Positions 8,598 through 15,456 of a stretch of 28,188 bases of DNA are shown here, one piece after another. Below the pieces are notes generated by a model. That model was not told the DNA's origin, did no database searches, and worked only from the letters and a program-made list of their open reading frames with translations. Within the stretch, counting starts at the first letter, position 1. Each line of letters starts with the position of its first letter. Made by a program: the position numbers and the translations under genes. Origin of the DNA: Microbacteriaceae bacterium (GTDB lineage Bacteria; Actinomycetota; Actinomycetes; Actinomycetales; Microbacteriaceae); assembly GCA_023254555.1 (NCBI GenBank), contig JALRLI010000005.1:1-28188 (forward strand), read 5' to 3'.

Positions 8598-9647
8598 ATG
8601 GATGCGGCAAGCGAACCCCGGCAGGTCGTTGTTCGCGCACCAGCCAAGATAAACGTGTTCTTCCGTGTCGGTGAGAAGCAATCCGACGGATATCACGACG
8701 TAGCATCGCTGTATCAAGCAGTCTCCGTTTACGAAGATGTCACCGCGACCGAGAGCGACACGTTCTCACTCACATTCAGTGGCAGCGTAGACAGTTCACA
8801 TCTTGCGGTTGATGACTCGAATCTGGCCATTCGAGCGGCGAATCTTCTCGCCGCTCGAACAGGGTATTCCGGGGGAGTCGCGCTCTCGATCTCGAAGAAC
8901 GTACCAATCGCTGGAGGTATGGGCGGCGGTTCTGCGGATGCCGCAGCAACCCTCGTTGCGTGTGACGCACTCTGGCACACCAACGCGTCGAAAGAGCTTC
9001 TGTATCAACTGGCTTCTGAACTCGGAGCCGATGTTCCTTTTGCGCTCAAAGGCGGCACCGCTGTGGGCACTGGCAGGGGTGATGAGCTGAGTCAGGCGCT
9101 CTCGACAGGAGCGTTTTACTGGGTGTTGGTGTTGCCAAACGAGGGACTCAGCACGCCAGTTGTATACGAGAAGTTGGATCAGCAGCGCGAGAACTCACAG
9201 CTCGACATCGCTCCGGCGGTCGATCAGCCGTCAGTCGATACCGGTGTACTGCAGGCGATAAGGCTCGGTGATCCACAGCTCCTCGCTGGCAGGCTGCACA
9301 ACGATCTTCAGCAGGCAACACTCGAATTAGCTCCCGCGCTCGAACAAATTTTAGATCTGGGTCGGTCAGAGGGTGCCCTCGCCGGAATCGTGAGCGGCTC
9401 CGGGCCAACGCTCGCCTTTTTAGTCGAGAATTCAGAAGCGGCAAGAAAACTGCAGGCGATGTTTGAAGCGAAAGGGCTCCATGCGCTGAGCGCCACAGGC
9501 CCTGTGCCCGGCGCGCGCATCCTCAATGAAAATCCGAGCGACCATCCCAGCAACCACCTCAATACGCGACCCGTCACCGTACCAATTACGTTACCCACGG
9601 GTGACGACCTCAAAAACCGCAAAAAACCGCGCTTCCGCAAGCGATAG
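8598..9647 (+). CDS. ispE: 4-diphosphocytidyl-2-C-methyl-D-erythritol kinase
   Basis: GHMP-family kinase of the non-mevalonate (MEP) isoprenoid pathway; it phosphorylates the 2-hydroxyl of CDP-methylerythritol. Motifs counted from ATG 8598 are RAPAKINVFFRVG with catalytic Lys17, the ATP loop PIAGGMGGGSADAAA (103-117), GADVPF with catalytic Asp145 and GSGPTLAFL near the C-terminus. Two starts are possible. ATG 8586 adds four residues (MFLY). I prefer 8598 because MDAASEPRQ resembles related N-termini as I remember them. Neither has a visible Shine-Dalgarno site, and TATGTT at 8585-8590 could act as a -10 box for a leaderless message starting at 8598. A roughly 40-residue tail after VPGARIL is polar, Asn/His/Pro-rich and then strongly basic (NRKKPRFRKR), beyond the normal kinase fold. 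Confidence 0.94.
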   Translation: MDAASEPRQVVVRAPAKINVFFRVGEKQSDGYHDVASLYQAVSVYEDVTATESDTFSLTFSGSVDSSHLAVDDSNLAIRAANLLAARTGYSGGVALSISKNVPIAGGMGGGSADAAATLVACDALWHTNASKELLYQLASELGADVPFALKGGTAVGTGRGDELSQALSTGAFYWVLVLPNEGLSTPVVYEKLDQQRENSQLDIAPAVDQPSVDTGVLQAIRLGDPQLLAGRLHNDLQQATLELAPALEQILDLGRSEGALAGIVSGSGPTLAFLVENSEAARKLQAMFEAKGLHALSATGPVPGARILNENPSDHPSNHLNTRPVTVPITLPTGDDLKNRKKPRFRKR

Positions 9648-9659
9648 CGGGAGAATCGG

Positions 9660-11480
9660 ATGGCACACCTGCTGGGAGCGCAGTCGCTTCATCTTGAGTA
9701 CCCGACAAAGGTGATTTTTGAATCGGTCACGCTGGGGATTGACGATGGCGATCGAATCGGCATCGTCGGCAGAAACGGTGACGGCAAGTCTTCGCTGATG
9801 CGGCTGCTCGCCAAGAGAATCCAGCCGGATTCGGGTCAGGTCACCTACCGAAGAGACCTCACTGTCGGCTATCTCGAGCAGTCAGATCCGCTGAATGAGA
9901 ATCAGACAGTTGCCGAGGCGGTTGTTGGTGAGACAGAGTCTCATGTCTGGGAGTCGAACCCAAAGATTCGTTCAGTAATCACTGGGCTTCTTGGCGATCT
10001 AGATTGGCGCGCCGAAATCGCGAGCCTGAGCGGAGGGCAGCGTCGAAGAGTAGCTTTGGCCGTCTTGCTGACGGGCGAGTGGGATGTGTTGATGCTCGAT
10101 GAGCCGACAAACCACCTTGACCTCGAGGGAGTTGCGTGGCTGGCCGAGCACCTCAAAACTCGCTGGGCTAAAAATAGCGGAGGCCTGCTGGTGGTCACCC
10201 ACGACCGGTGGTTTCTCGATGAAATCAGCAACCAAACCTGGGAAGTTCACGACGGCGTGATTGATTCGTTCGAGGGTGGATACGCGGCCTATGTCTTACA
10301 GCGGCTTGAACGTGATCGACAAGCTGCGGCTATCGAACAAAAACGCCAAAACCTGATGCGAAAAGAGCTCGCCTGGCTTCGTCGAGGTGCCCCCGCCAGA
10401 ACGTCAAAACCGAAGTTCAGAATTGATGCCGCGAACGAGCTGATTGCAGACGTGCCGCCGATCAGAAACCCGATCGAACTCGAGCGCATGGCGATGACCA
10501 GAATGGGTAAAGACGTCGTCGACCTGCTCGACGCAGGAGTCAGCTACGGGGATGCCCAGGTTCTTCACGCTGTTGAATGGCGAATCGGACCTGGTGAACG
10601 CGCGGGCATCTTGGGTCGAAACGGGGCTGGCAAATCAACCCTCTTGGGCTTGATCTCGGGTGCAGTGTCGCCCACTACAGGTCGCGTGAAGCGCGGTAAA
10701 ACTATCAAAGTAGCTGCTCTTACACAGCAGTTTGACCTGCTTGATGAGGTGTGGGACGAGCGTGTGAGCGAAGTTATCGCCCGCAAAAAGACCTCGTACG
10801 ATGTTGGCGGTAAGGAGCTAACACCCGGGCAATTGCTCGAACGCCTTGGCTTCACCTCGGCACAACTCTCGACGCCAGTGCGCGACCTCTCTGGCGGGCA
10901 GAAGCGACGACTGCAGCTGCTGCTGATTTTGTTGGACGAGCCGAACGTTTTGATTCTCGATGAGCCAACAAACGACATGGATACCGATATGCTCACCGCA
11001 ATTGAAGACCTGCTCGATTCATGGCCTGGCACCCTCATCGTGGTTTCGCATGATCGCTACCTGCTCGAGCGCGTGACCGACCACCAGTACGCGGTCATGA
11101 ATGGCACACTGCGACACCTGCCCGGTGGCGTTGATGAATACGTTCGCCTCTCCAGCTTGCCGGCTCCAGTGAACGCCGCGCGCGCAACATCTGTTGATTC
11201 AACGAGAGAAATGGCACCGCCCACGTCGCCGACAGCAAGCAAGACGACGATCTCAGGGGCAGAACGCAGGAACCTTGAAAAAGAGAATGCGTCTCTTGAG
11301 CGCAAAATTGAAAAAAATCAGGATGCACTCAACGCAGTTCATCAAGAGATGGTCGCAGTTGACCAATCTGATTTCGCTGTGCTGACCGAACTGAATTCGA
11401 AAGCACACACACTTGCCGAACACATCGCCGAGCTCGAGGCCCAGTGGCTTGCGAATCTAGAACTGCTCGAGTCTTCTTAG
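9660..11480 (+). CDS. ABC-F family ATP-binding protein (Uup/translation-factor type)
   Basis: A 606-residue protein with two ABC domains and no transmembrane segment. Domain 1 has Walker A GRNGDGKS (37-44), signature LSGGQRRR (from 123) and Walker B MLDEPTNHLD. Domain 2 has Walker A GRNGAGKS (319-326), DLSGGQKRR and LILDEPTNDMD. Between them is the ABC-F linker, rich in Arg and Lys (LMRKELAWLRRGAPARTSKPK). After a Ser/Thr/Pro-rich spacer, the last 90 residues form a charged coiled coil like the C-terminal domain of Uup. ABC-F proteins bind ribosomes; some rescue stalled translation or give antibiotic protection, and Uup also affects DNA branch handling. The subfamily cannot be fixed by eye. 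GGGAGAA precedes ATG 9660. It overlaps the convergent MarR gene by 4 bases. Confidence 0.93.
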   Translation: MAHLLGAQSLHLEYPTKVIFESVTLGIDDGDRIGIVGRNGDGKSSLMRLLAKRIQPDSGQVTYRRDLTVGYLEQSDPLNENQTVAEAVVGETESHVWESNPKIRSVITGLLGDLDWRAEIASLSGGQRRRVALAVLLTGEWDVLMLDEPTNHLDLEGVAWLAEHLKTRWAKNSGGLLVVTHDRWFLDEISNQTWEVHDGVIDSFEGGYAAYVLQRLERDRQAAAIEQKRQNLMRKELAWLRRGAPARTSKPKFRIDAANELIADVPPIRNPIELERMAMTRMGKDVVDLLDAGVSYGDAQVLHAVEWRIGPGERAGILGRNGAGKSTLLGLISGAVSPTTGRVKRGKTIKVAALTQQFDLLDEVWDERVSEVIARKKTSYDVGGKELTPGQLLERLGFTSAQLSTPVRDLSGGQKRRLQLLLILLDEPNVLILDEPTNDMDTDMLTAIEDLLDSWPGTLIVVSHDRYLLERVTDHQYAVMNGTLRHLPGGVDEYVRLSSLPAPVNAARATSVDSTREMAPPTSPTASKTTISGAERRNLEKENASLERKIEKNQDALNAVHQEMVAVDQSDFAVLTELNSKAHTLAEHIAELEAQWLANLELLESS

Positions 11481-11980
11481 CGGCCGTATCGAGACATACT
11501 CAGGGCCACTTGGCGTAACAGCTGACTCAATTTTTGCTGTTCTGAGCCCGAAAGCGTTTTGAGCAGCACCTCTTCAGCATCTGAGATTCGCGTAATTGCA
11601 ATGTCGACGAGCGTCAGGCCCGAAGGGGTCATCTGCACCAAAATGCCACGACCATCGTTGGGATCATTCTGTCGGCGGACGAGATCTTTTTCGACCATCC
11701 GATCGATACGGTTTGTCATTGTGCCGCTAGAAACCATGGTTTCTTGCACGAGCACCTTCGTACTCAGCTGGTACGGCTCGCCGCTTCTTCGCAGAACCGT
11801 CAGCACATCAAACTCCCAAGCGGTGAGGTTCGAGCGTCCAATTGCTTGAGCGCGTATACGATCAAGTTTCTTGGCAATGCGAGTGACTCTCGAAAACACG
11901 CCCAGAGGTGACAGGTTTAGGTCAGGACGAGCATTCGCCCATTCCTCAAGGATCTTGTCGACTTCATCGCGATCGGTCAT
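11477..11980 (-). CDS. MarR family transcriptional regulator
   Basis: A winged helix-turn-helix regulator of about 167 residues. LTAWEFDVLTVLRRSG, VLVQETMVSSGTMTNRIDRM (recognition helix region) and LVRRQNDPNDGRGILVQMTPSG (wing with the DxR motif) are typical MarR blocks; the flanking helices form the dimer interface. I place the start at ATG 11980 (MTDRDEVDKILEEWAN), which matches the usual N-terminus in actinobacterial relatives. ATG 12013 would add 11 residues and has no ribosome-binding site. A box GATAAT lies 6 bases upstream of ATG 11980, which suggests a leaderless message. MarR proteins sense small molecules such as phenolics or oxidants; the ligand is unknown. It is convergent with and overlaps the ABC-F gene end, and divergent from the tRNA-glmU unit. 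Confidence 0.9.
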   Translation of the reverse strand: MTDRDEVDKILEEWANARPDLNLSPLGVFSRVTRIAKKLDRIRAQAIGRSNLTAWEFDVLTVLRRSGEPYQLSTKVLVQETMVSSGTMTNRIDRMVEKDLVRRQNDPNDGRGILVQMTPSGLTLVDIAITRISDAEEVLLKTLSGSEQQKLSQLLRQVALSMSRYGR

Positions 11981-11986
11981 CTCACC

Positions 11987-11992
11987 ATTATC
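11987..11992 (-). promoter_or_regulatory. Candidate -10 box for a leaderless MarR message
   Basis: On the minus strand this reads GATAAT, five of six matches to TATAAT. Exactly 6 bases separate it from ATG 11980, so transcription would begin at or next to the start codon. No good -35 is present at 16-18 bases, so the call rests on the -10 box and spacing only. Confidence 0.35.
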
Positions 11993-12023
11993 GAGCACGT
12001 CTGGCACGAGCATCCAATCAAAT

Positions 12024-12052
12024 CTGGCAAACTAGGTGAGTGCTCTCATATG
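12024..12052 (+). promoter_or_regulatory. Candidate promoter for tRNA-Gln and glmU
   Basis: CTGGCA at 12024-12029 (four of six to TTGACA) and CATATG at 12047-12052 are separated by 17 bases and would place the transcription start about 2-3 bases before the mature tRNA. The match to consensus is modest; position and spacing are the main support. Confidence 0.35.
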
Positions 12053-12061
12053 CGGGCGCGG

Positions 12062-12133
12062 TCCGTCTTGGTGTAATGGCAGCACGACAGCCTTTGGAGC
12101 TGTTAGGTCTAGGTTCGAATCCTGGAGACGGAG
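12062..12133 (+). tRNA. tRNA-Gln (anticodon TTG)
   Basis: A complete 72-base cloverleaf can be folded. The acceptor TCCGTCT (12062-12068) pairs with AGACGGA (12126-12132), with discriminator G12133. The D arm is GTGT/GCAC. The anticodon stem ACAGC/GCTGT (12087-12091, 12099-12103) holds the loop CTTTGGA with anticodon TTG at 12094-12096, reading CAA and by wobble CAG. The T arm is CTAGG/CCTGG around TTCGAAT. CCA is not encoded: GCGA follows, so it must be added after transcription. glmU starts 29 bases downstream on the same strand, so the tRNA probably forms the 5' end of the glmU transcript. Confidence 0.97.
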
Positions 12134-12162
12134 CGACCGAAAAGGCAAGGTTCGGAGGTCTG

Positions 12163-13590
12163 ATGTCTGAAGCAAGGCGCGCGGTAGTGATTTTGGCTGC
12201 CGGTCAAGGCACCCGGATGAAGTCAGCACTCCCGAAGGTGCTCCATCCGCTTGCGGGTATGCCCCTCATCGGACACGTTCTCGACACCGCGATGTCGCTG
12301 AGACCAGAGGTCATCGCAGCCGTGGTTCGTCACGAGCGCGACCAGGTAGCAGAGGCGATCCTTGAGCACTATGAGTCGGCCATTATTGTTGACCAAGACG
12401 AGATTGCTGGCACCGGTCGGGCGGTGGAGCTTGCGCTCGCTGCGCTTCCTGAGGGGTTTGAGGGAAGCGTCATCGTGCTCTCGGGAGATGTGCCGCTTCT
12501 CGATGCTGAAACCACTGCCAATCTGGTGAGTACGCACGAAAGTGCGAACCATGCGCTGACGCTCCTTTCTGCATCCGTCGCGAACCCGACCGGACTCGGC
12601 AGAATTCTGCGCGATTCGAGTGGTGAATTCATCGGCATAGTCGAAGAGAAAGATGCGACTGAGGCTGAGCGTGCAATCACCGAGATCAACGGTGGCGTGT
12701 ATGTGTTCGATTCGGTGTTGCTCACGCGAGCATTAGGGCTCATTGATTCGGACAATGCCCAGGGTGAGAAATATCTGACCGATGCCGCTGCACATATCCA
12801 AAAACTGGGTGGCAAGATTGGTGCGCTCGAAGTGCTTGATGCGTGGATGATCGCCGGAATCAATGACCGGGCGCAGCTCGCCGATGCAGCCGGAGAGCTC
12901 AACGCGCGCATTGTGAGACAGTGGCAGCTCGCTGGCGTCACGATTCAAGACCCCGCAACAACTTGGATAGACAAGAACGTATCGCTCGCACAAGACGTGA
13001 CCGTGTTTCCAGGATGCCAGCTGCTGGGCGCCACCAGCATCGAAAGTGGCGCGGTGATTGGGCCAGACACCACTCTTGTCGACTGCGAAATTGGCGCTGG
13101 TGCATCGGTTCGTCGTAGCGAGGCCACACTCGCAGTCGTTGGGCAGGGGGCGACGGTAGGACCGTTCTCCTACCTGAGACCCGGAACCGTTCTTGGCGCG
13201 AACGGCAAAATAGGTGCCTTCGTTGAAACGAAGAACGCCCAGATTGGCGATGACAGCAAGATTCCGCACCTCAGCTACGTCGGTGATGCCCAAATCGGTG
13301 AAGATTCAAACGTTGGAGCGGGCACAATCTTCGCTAATTACGACGGAGTTCAGAAACACGAAACCAGAGTTGGCTCGCACGTCAAAATCGGGTCGAAGAA
13401 TGTGCTCGTTGCGCCCGTTACTATTGAAGACGGGGTATATACCGCGGCGGGGACGGTAGTTCGTAAAGATGTTCCTTCGGGTGCGCTCGCGATGAATGTA
13501 TCGCCGCAGCGCAATGTCGAGGGGTGGGTCGAACAGAATCGACCGAATACACAAGCCGCCGAGGCGGCCAAAAAGCACGGAGAGCAATAG
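12163..13590 (+). CDS. glmU: Bifunctional GlcN-1-P acetyltransferase / UDP-GlcNAc pyrophosphorylase
   Basis: Makes UDP-N-acetylglucosamine, the precursor of peptidoglycan, in two steps. The N-terminal uridylyltransferase has LAAGQGTRMKSALPKVLHP (from residue 11), the LSGDVPLL metal site and the NGGVYVFD block. The C-terminal half is a left-handed beta-helix of hexapeptide repeats with LRPGTVLG, FVETKNAQIG, HLSYVGDAQIGEDSNVGAGT and NYDG, the acetyl-CoA and glucosamine-phosphate site. ATG 12163 has GGAGG at 12154-12158 and gives 475 residues, the family length. An in-frame ATG at 12040 would run through the tRNA and is rejected. Eight bases or fewer separate it from prs: the TAG is directly followed by the prs ATG, so the two are probably co-translated. 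Confidence 0.97.
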   Translation: MSEARRAVVILAAGQGTRMKSALPKVLHPLAGMPLIGHVLDTAMSLRPEVIAAVVRHERDQVAEAILEHYESAIIVDQDEIAGTGRAVELALAALPEGFEGSVIVLSGDVPLLDAETTANLVSTHESANHALTLLSASVANPTGLGRILRDSSGEFIGIVEEKDATEAERAITEINGGVYVFDSVLLTRALGLIDSDNAQGEKYLTDAAAHIQKLGGKIGALEVLDAWMIAGINDRAQLADAAGELNARIVRQWQLAGVTIQDPATTWIDKNVSLAQDVTVFPGCQLLGATSIESGAVIGPDTTLVDCEIGAGASVRRSEATLAVVGQGATVGPFSYLRPGTVLGANGKIGAFVETKNAQIGDDSKIPHLSYVGDAQIGEDSNVGAGTIFANYDGVQKHETRVGSHVKIGSKNVLVAPVTIEDGVYTAAGTVVRKDVPSGALAMNVSPQRNVEGWVEQNRPNTQAAEAAKKHGEQ

Positions 13591-14568
13591 ATGAGCGGAA
13601 TTGAGGCCGCGGGGCAGAAGAAACTCGTTCTGGTAAGTGGTCGCGCTCACCCCGAGCTCGCCACTGACGTAGCGCGTGAACTCGGTATCGAGGTGCTCGA
13701 CACTGACGCACGTACATTCGCGAATGGCGAGATTTACGCTCGATTCAATGAGAGTGTTCGTGGCTGTGATGCCTTTGTGATTCAATCCCACACACAGCCA
13801 ATCAATGAGTGGTTAATGGAACAACTCATCATGGTTGACGCGCTGAAGCGAGCATCCGCCAAGCGCATAACCGTCGTAGCCCCGTTCTATCCTTACTCGC
13901 GTCAAGATAAAAAGGGTCGTGGTCGTGAACCAATCTCAGCTCGTCTGATCGCTGATCTTTTTCAAGCTGCCGGCGCCCATCGCATCATGTCTGTTGACCT
14001 GCATGCAGCGCAGATTCAAGGCTTTTTCGACGGACCTGTTGACCACCTCTTCGCGATGCCGGTTTTGCTCGACCATTTCAAGAAGAACCTCGATCGCGAA
14101 GACCTCACAGTGGTCTCGCCAGACATGGGTCGTGTTCGAGTCGCTGACGTGTGGAGCGACAAGCTGGATGCTCCGCTGGCGATCATCCACAAGCGTCGCG
14201 ATCCACTCGTGCCAAACCAGGTTTCAGTGCATGAAATCGTGGGCGATGTAAAAGACCGCTGGTGCCTACTCGTCGACGACATGATTGATACCGGTGGAAC
14301 CATCGCCAAGGCAGCCGAAGCGTTGAAACTCAACGGAGCGAGGGGTGTCACCATCGCGGCCACGCACCCAATTTTCTCGGGCAAAGCGACCGAGATTCTC
14401 AGCGCCGACTTCATTGACCAGGTTGTCGTCACCGATACGTTGCCTGTTCCTGAAGACCGTCGTTTTGATAAACTCACGGTTCTTTCAATCGCGCCACTGA
14501 TCGCGCAGGCGATTCGCGAAGTGTTCGAAGATGGCTCGGTTACCTCAATGTTTGACGGTGCTGCCTAG
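13591..14568 (+). CDS. prs: Ribose-phosphate diphosphokinase (PRPP synthetase)
   Basis: Transfers pyrophosphate from ATP to ribose 5-phosphate to give PRPP, used for purine, pyrimidine, histidine and tryptophan synthesis. The 325-residue protein shows FANGEIYARF and the catalytic flexible loop region YPYSRQDKKGRGREPISARL. It also has SVDLHAAQIQGFF, VSPDMGRVRVAD, HKRRDPLVPN and the PRPP-binding loop LLVDDMIDTGGT (226-237). It starts immediately after the glmU stop, the standard glmU-prs pairing in Gram-positive bacteria. A short hairpin lies just after its stop. Confidence 0.98.
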   Translation: MSGIEAAGQKKLVLVSGRAHPELATDVARELGIEVLDTDARTFANGEIYARFNESVRGCDAFVIQSHTQPINEWLMEQLIMVDALKRASAKRITVVAPFYPYSRQDKKGRGREPISARLIADLFQAAGAHRIMSVDLHAAQIQGFFDGPVDHLFAMPVLLDHFKKNLDREDLTVVSPDMGRVRVADVWSDKLDAPLAIIHKRRDPLVPNQVSVHEIVGDVKDRWCLLVDDMIDTGGTIAKAAEALKLNGARGVTIAATHPIFSGKATEILSADFIDQVVVTDTLPVPEDRRFDKLTVLSIAPLIAQAIREVFEDGSVTSMFDGAA

Positions 14569-14571
14569 CAC

Positions 14572-14590
14572 TCGAGGTGCAGGCACTCGA
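14572..14590 (+). terminator. Terminator-like hairpin after prs
   Basis: TCGAGGTGC (14572-14580) and GCACTCGA (14583-14590) are complementary apart from one bulged G, giving a hairpin of about 7 pairs with a very small loop, followed by AATCTT. It starts 4 bases after the prs stop. The T run is poor, so termination would be partial at best. Confidence 0.35.
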
Positions 14591-14600
14591 AATCTTCAGG

Positions 14601-14606
14601 TAGACT
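14601..14606 (+). promoter_or_regulatory. Candidate -10 box of the rplY promoter
   Basis: TAGACT matches TATAAT in four positions and is a common actinobacterial sigma-A form. It would start a message near 14613, leaving a leader of about 110 bases before rplY. No convincing -35 lies 16-18 bases upstream. Confidence 0.35.
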
Positions 14607-14621
14607 GTCTCCTTGTAACTT

Positions 14622-14695
14622 CGGCGAGGGATGCTCAGCATCCGTAATCGACGCGGTGAAGGTGCTCTCGGGAGTGTTCCTTTCGCCCTCGGCCG
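14622..14695 (+). ncRNA. Structured 5' leader of rplY (candidate cis-regulatory RNA)
   Basis: Three helices can be drawn. The outer helix pairs CGGCGAGGG (14622-14630) with CCCTCG-g-CCG (14686-14695, one bulge). A perfect hairpin has GGATGC (14629-14634) with GCATCC (14638-14643) across a 3-base loop; it shares two G with the outer helix, so full versions of both compete. A weaker hairpin has CTC-TCGG-GAG near 14666-14675 with G-U extensions. The region lies between a candidate -10 box and the rplY ribosome-binding site. Leaders that bind their own ribosomal protein are an established theme, and L25 binds 5S rRNA; that this leader binds L25 is inference. Confidence 0.4.
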
Positions 14696-14723
14696 GTGAA
14701 AGTTGAATGAAACGGAGAGAAAA

Positions 14724-15359
14724 ATGGCAGAACGCCAAAATCACGTAGTCGCTGAAACGCGCACTCAGTTTGGCAAGGGTGCTGCTCGTCGCGCGCGCGC
14801 GGCGGGAAAAATTCCTGCAGTAATTTACGGTCACGGTACCGAACCACGTCACGTTGAGCTGCCTGGTCACGAGGTTTCGCTGATCGTTCGTAAAGCGAAC
14901 GCGATTATCGATCTCGATCTTGATGGCAAAGCAGAACTGGTGCTCGTGAAAGACGTGCAGAAAGATCCTGTTCGCCAGATCATTGAGCACATCGACCTCA
15001 TTATCGTCAAGAAGGGCGAGAAGGTTGAAGCGAACGTTGCAGTGCATGTTGAAGGCACCCCATTCTCAGGTACGAACGTAATGGTCGAAACCCCGACTGT
15101 TCACATTTCAGCTGAGGCAACTCATATTCCTGAATTCGTAGTGCTCAACGTTGAAGGCGCTGAGGCAGGAACGCAGTTCCACGCGAGCGACCTCGTGTTG
15201 CCTCAGGGTGTTGAGCTTCTTACCGACACAGGTGCCCTCATTGTGCACATCGTGGTTCCGCGTGCTGCAGCTTCAACCGGTGAAACAGCAGAAAGCGCTG
15301 AAGGTGAGGCTCCTGCGGCGGAGGCTGCAGCTGCTCCCGCAGCGGAGGCTGCAGAGTAA
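14724..15359 (+). CDS. rplY: 50S ribosomal protein L25 / general stress protein Ctc
   Basis: A long-form L25 (TL5/CTC type) of 211 residues. The N-terminal 5S rRNA-binding domain (ETRTQFGKGAARRARAAGKIP, VIYGHG) is followed by the C-terminal TL5 domain (VHVEGTPFSGTNVMVETPTV, IPEFVVLNVEGAEAGTQFHA). A low-complexity Ala/Glu/Pro tail closes the last 25 residues. ATG 14724 is preceded by GGAGAGA. The in-frame TTG at 14703 is not needed. It lies between prs and pth as in many Gram-positive genomes. A structured leader precedes it and a strong hairpin follows, so it is probably regulated separately from its neighbours. Confidence 0.96.
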   Translation: MAERQNHVVAETRTQFGKGAARRARAAGKIPAVIYGHGTEPRHVELPGHEVSLIVRKANAIIDLDLDGKAELVLVKDVQKDPVRQIIEHIDLIIVKKGEKVEANVAVHVEGTPFSGTNVMVETPTVHISAEATHIPEFVVLNVEGAEAGTQFHASDLVLPQGVELLTDTGALIVHIVVPRAAASTGETAESAEGEAPAAEAAAAPAAEAAE

Positions 15360-15376
15360 CCAGCGCAAAAGCTATT

Positions 15377-15439
15377 TACGAGATCGCCCGTCGGAGGCAA
15401 GCCCTGTGAAACTAAGCTTGTTCCGACGGGCTTCTCGTA
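15377..15439 (+). terminator. Long hairpin between rplY and pth (terminator or attenuator)
   Basis: The outer stem is TACGAG (15377-15382) with CTCGTA (15434-15439). The inner stem is GCCCGTCGGA (15386-15395) with TCCGACGGGC (15422-15431), ten perfect pairs. A third stem CAAGC/GCTTG (15398-15402, 15416-15420) closes the apical loop. The inner stem is followed by TTCTCGTATT, only moderately T-rich. It ends 7 bases before the pth ribosome-binding site. It could end most rplY messages, attenuate pth, or act as an RNA-processing site. Confidence 0.55.
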
Positions 15440-15456
15440 TTAATCAGGAGGAAGAG

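Noticed and set aside
12040..12162. Upstream in-frame extension of glmU from ATG 12040
   Set aside because: It would translate through the complete tRNA-Gln; the GGAGG-preceded ATG at 12163 matches the family N-terminus.
12369..12941. 190-residue minus-strand open frame inside glmU
   Set aside because: Ser/Ala-rich low-information translation opposite a certain gene; a shadow.
15151..15456. N-terminal extension of pth back into rplY
   Set aside because: It reads rplY out of phase and crosses the strong hairpin; ATG 15457 has an excellent ribosome-binding site and the conserved start of Pth.
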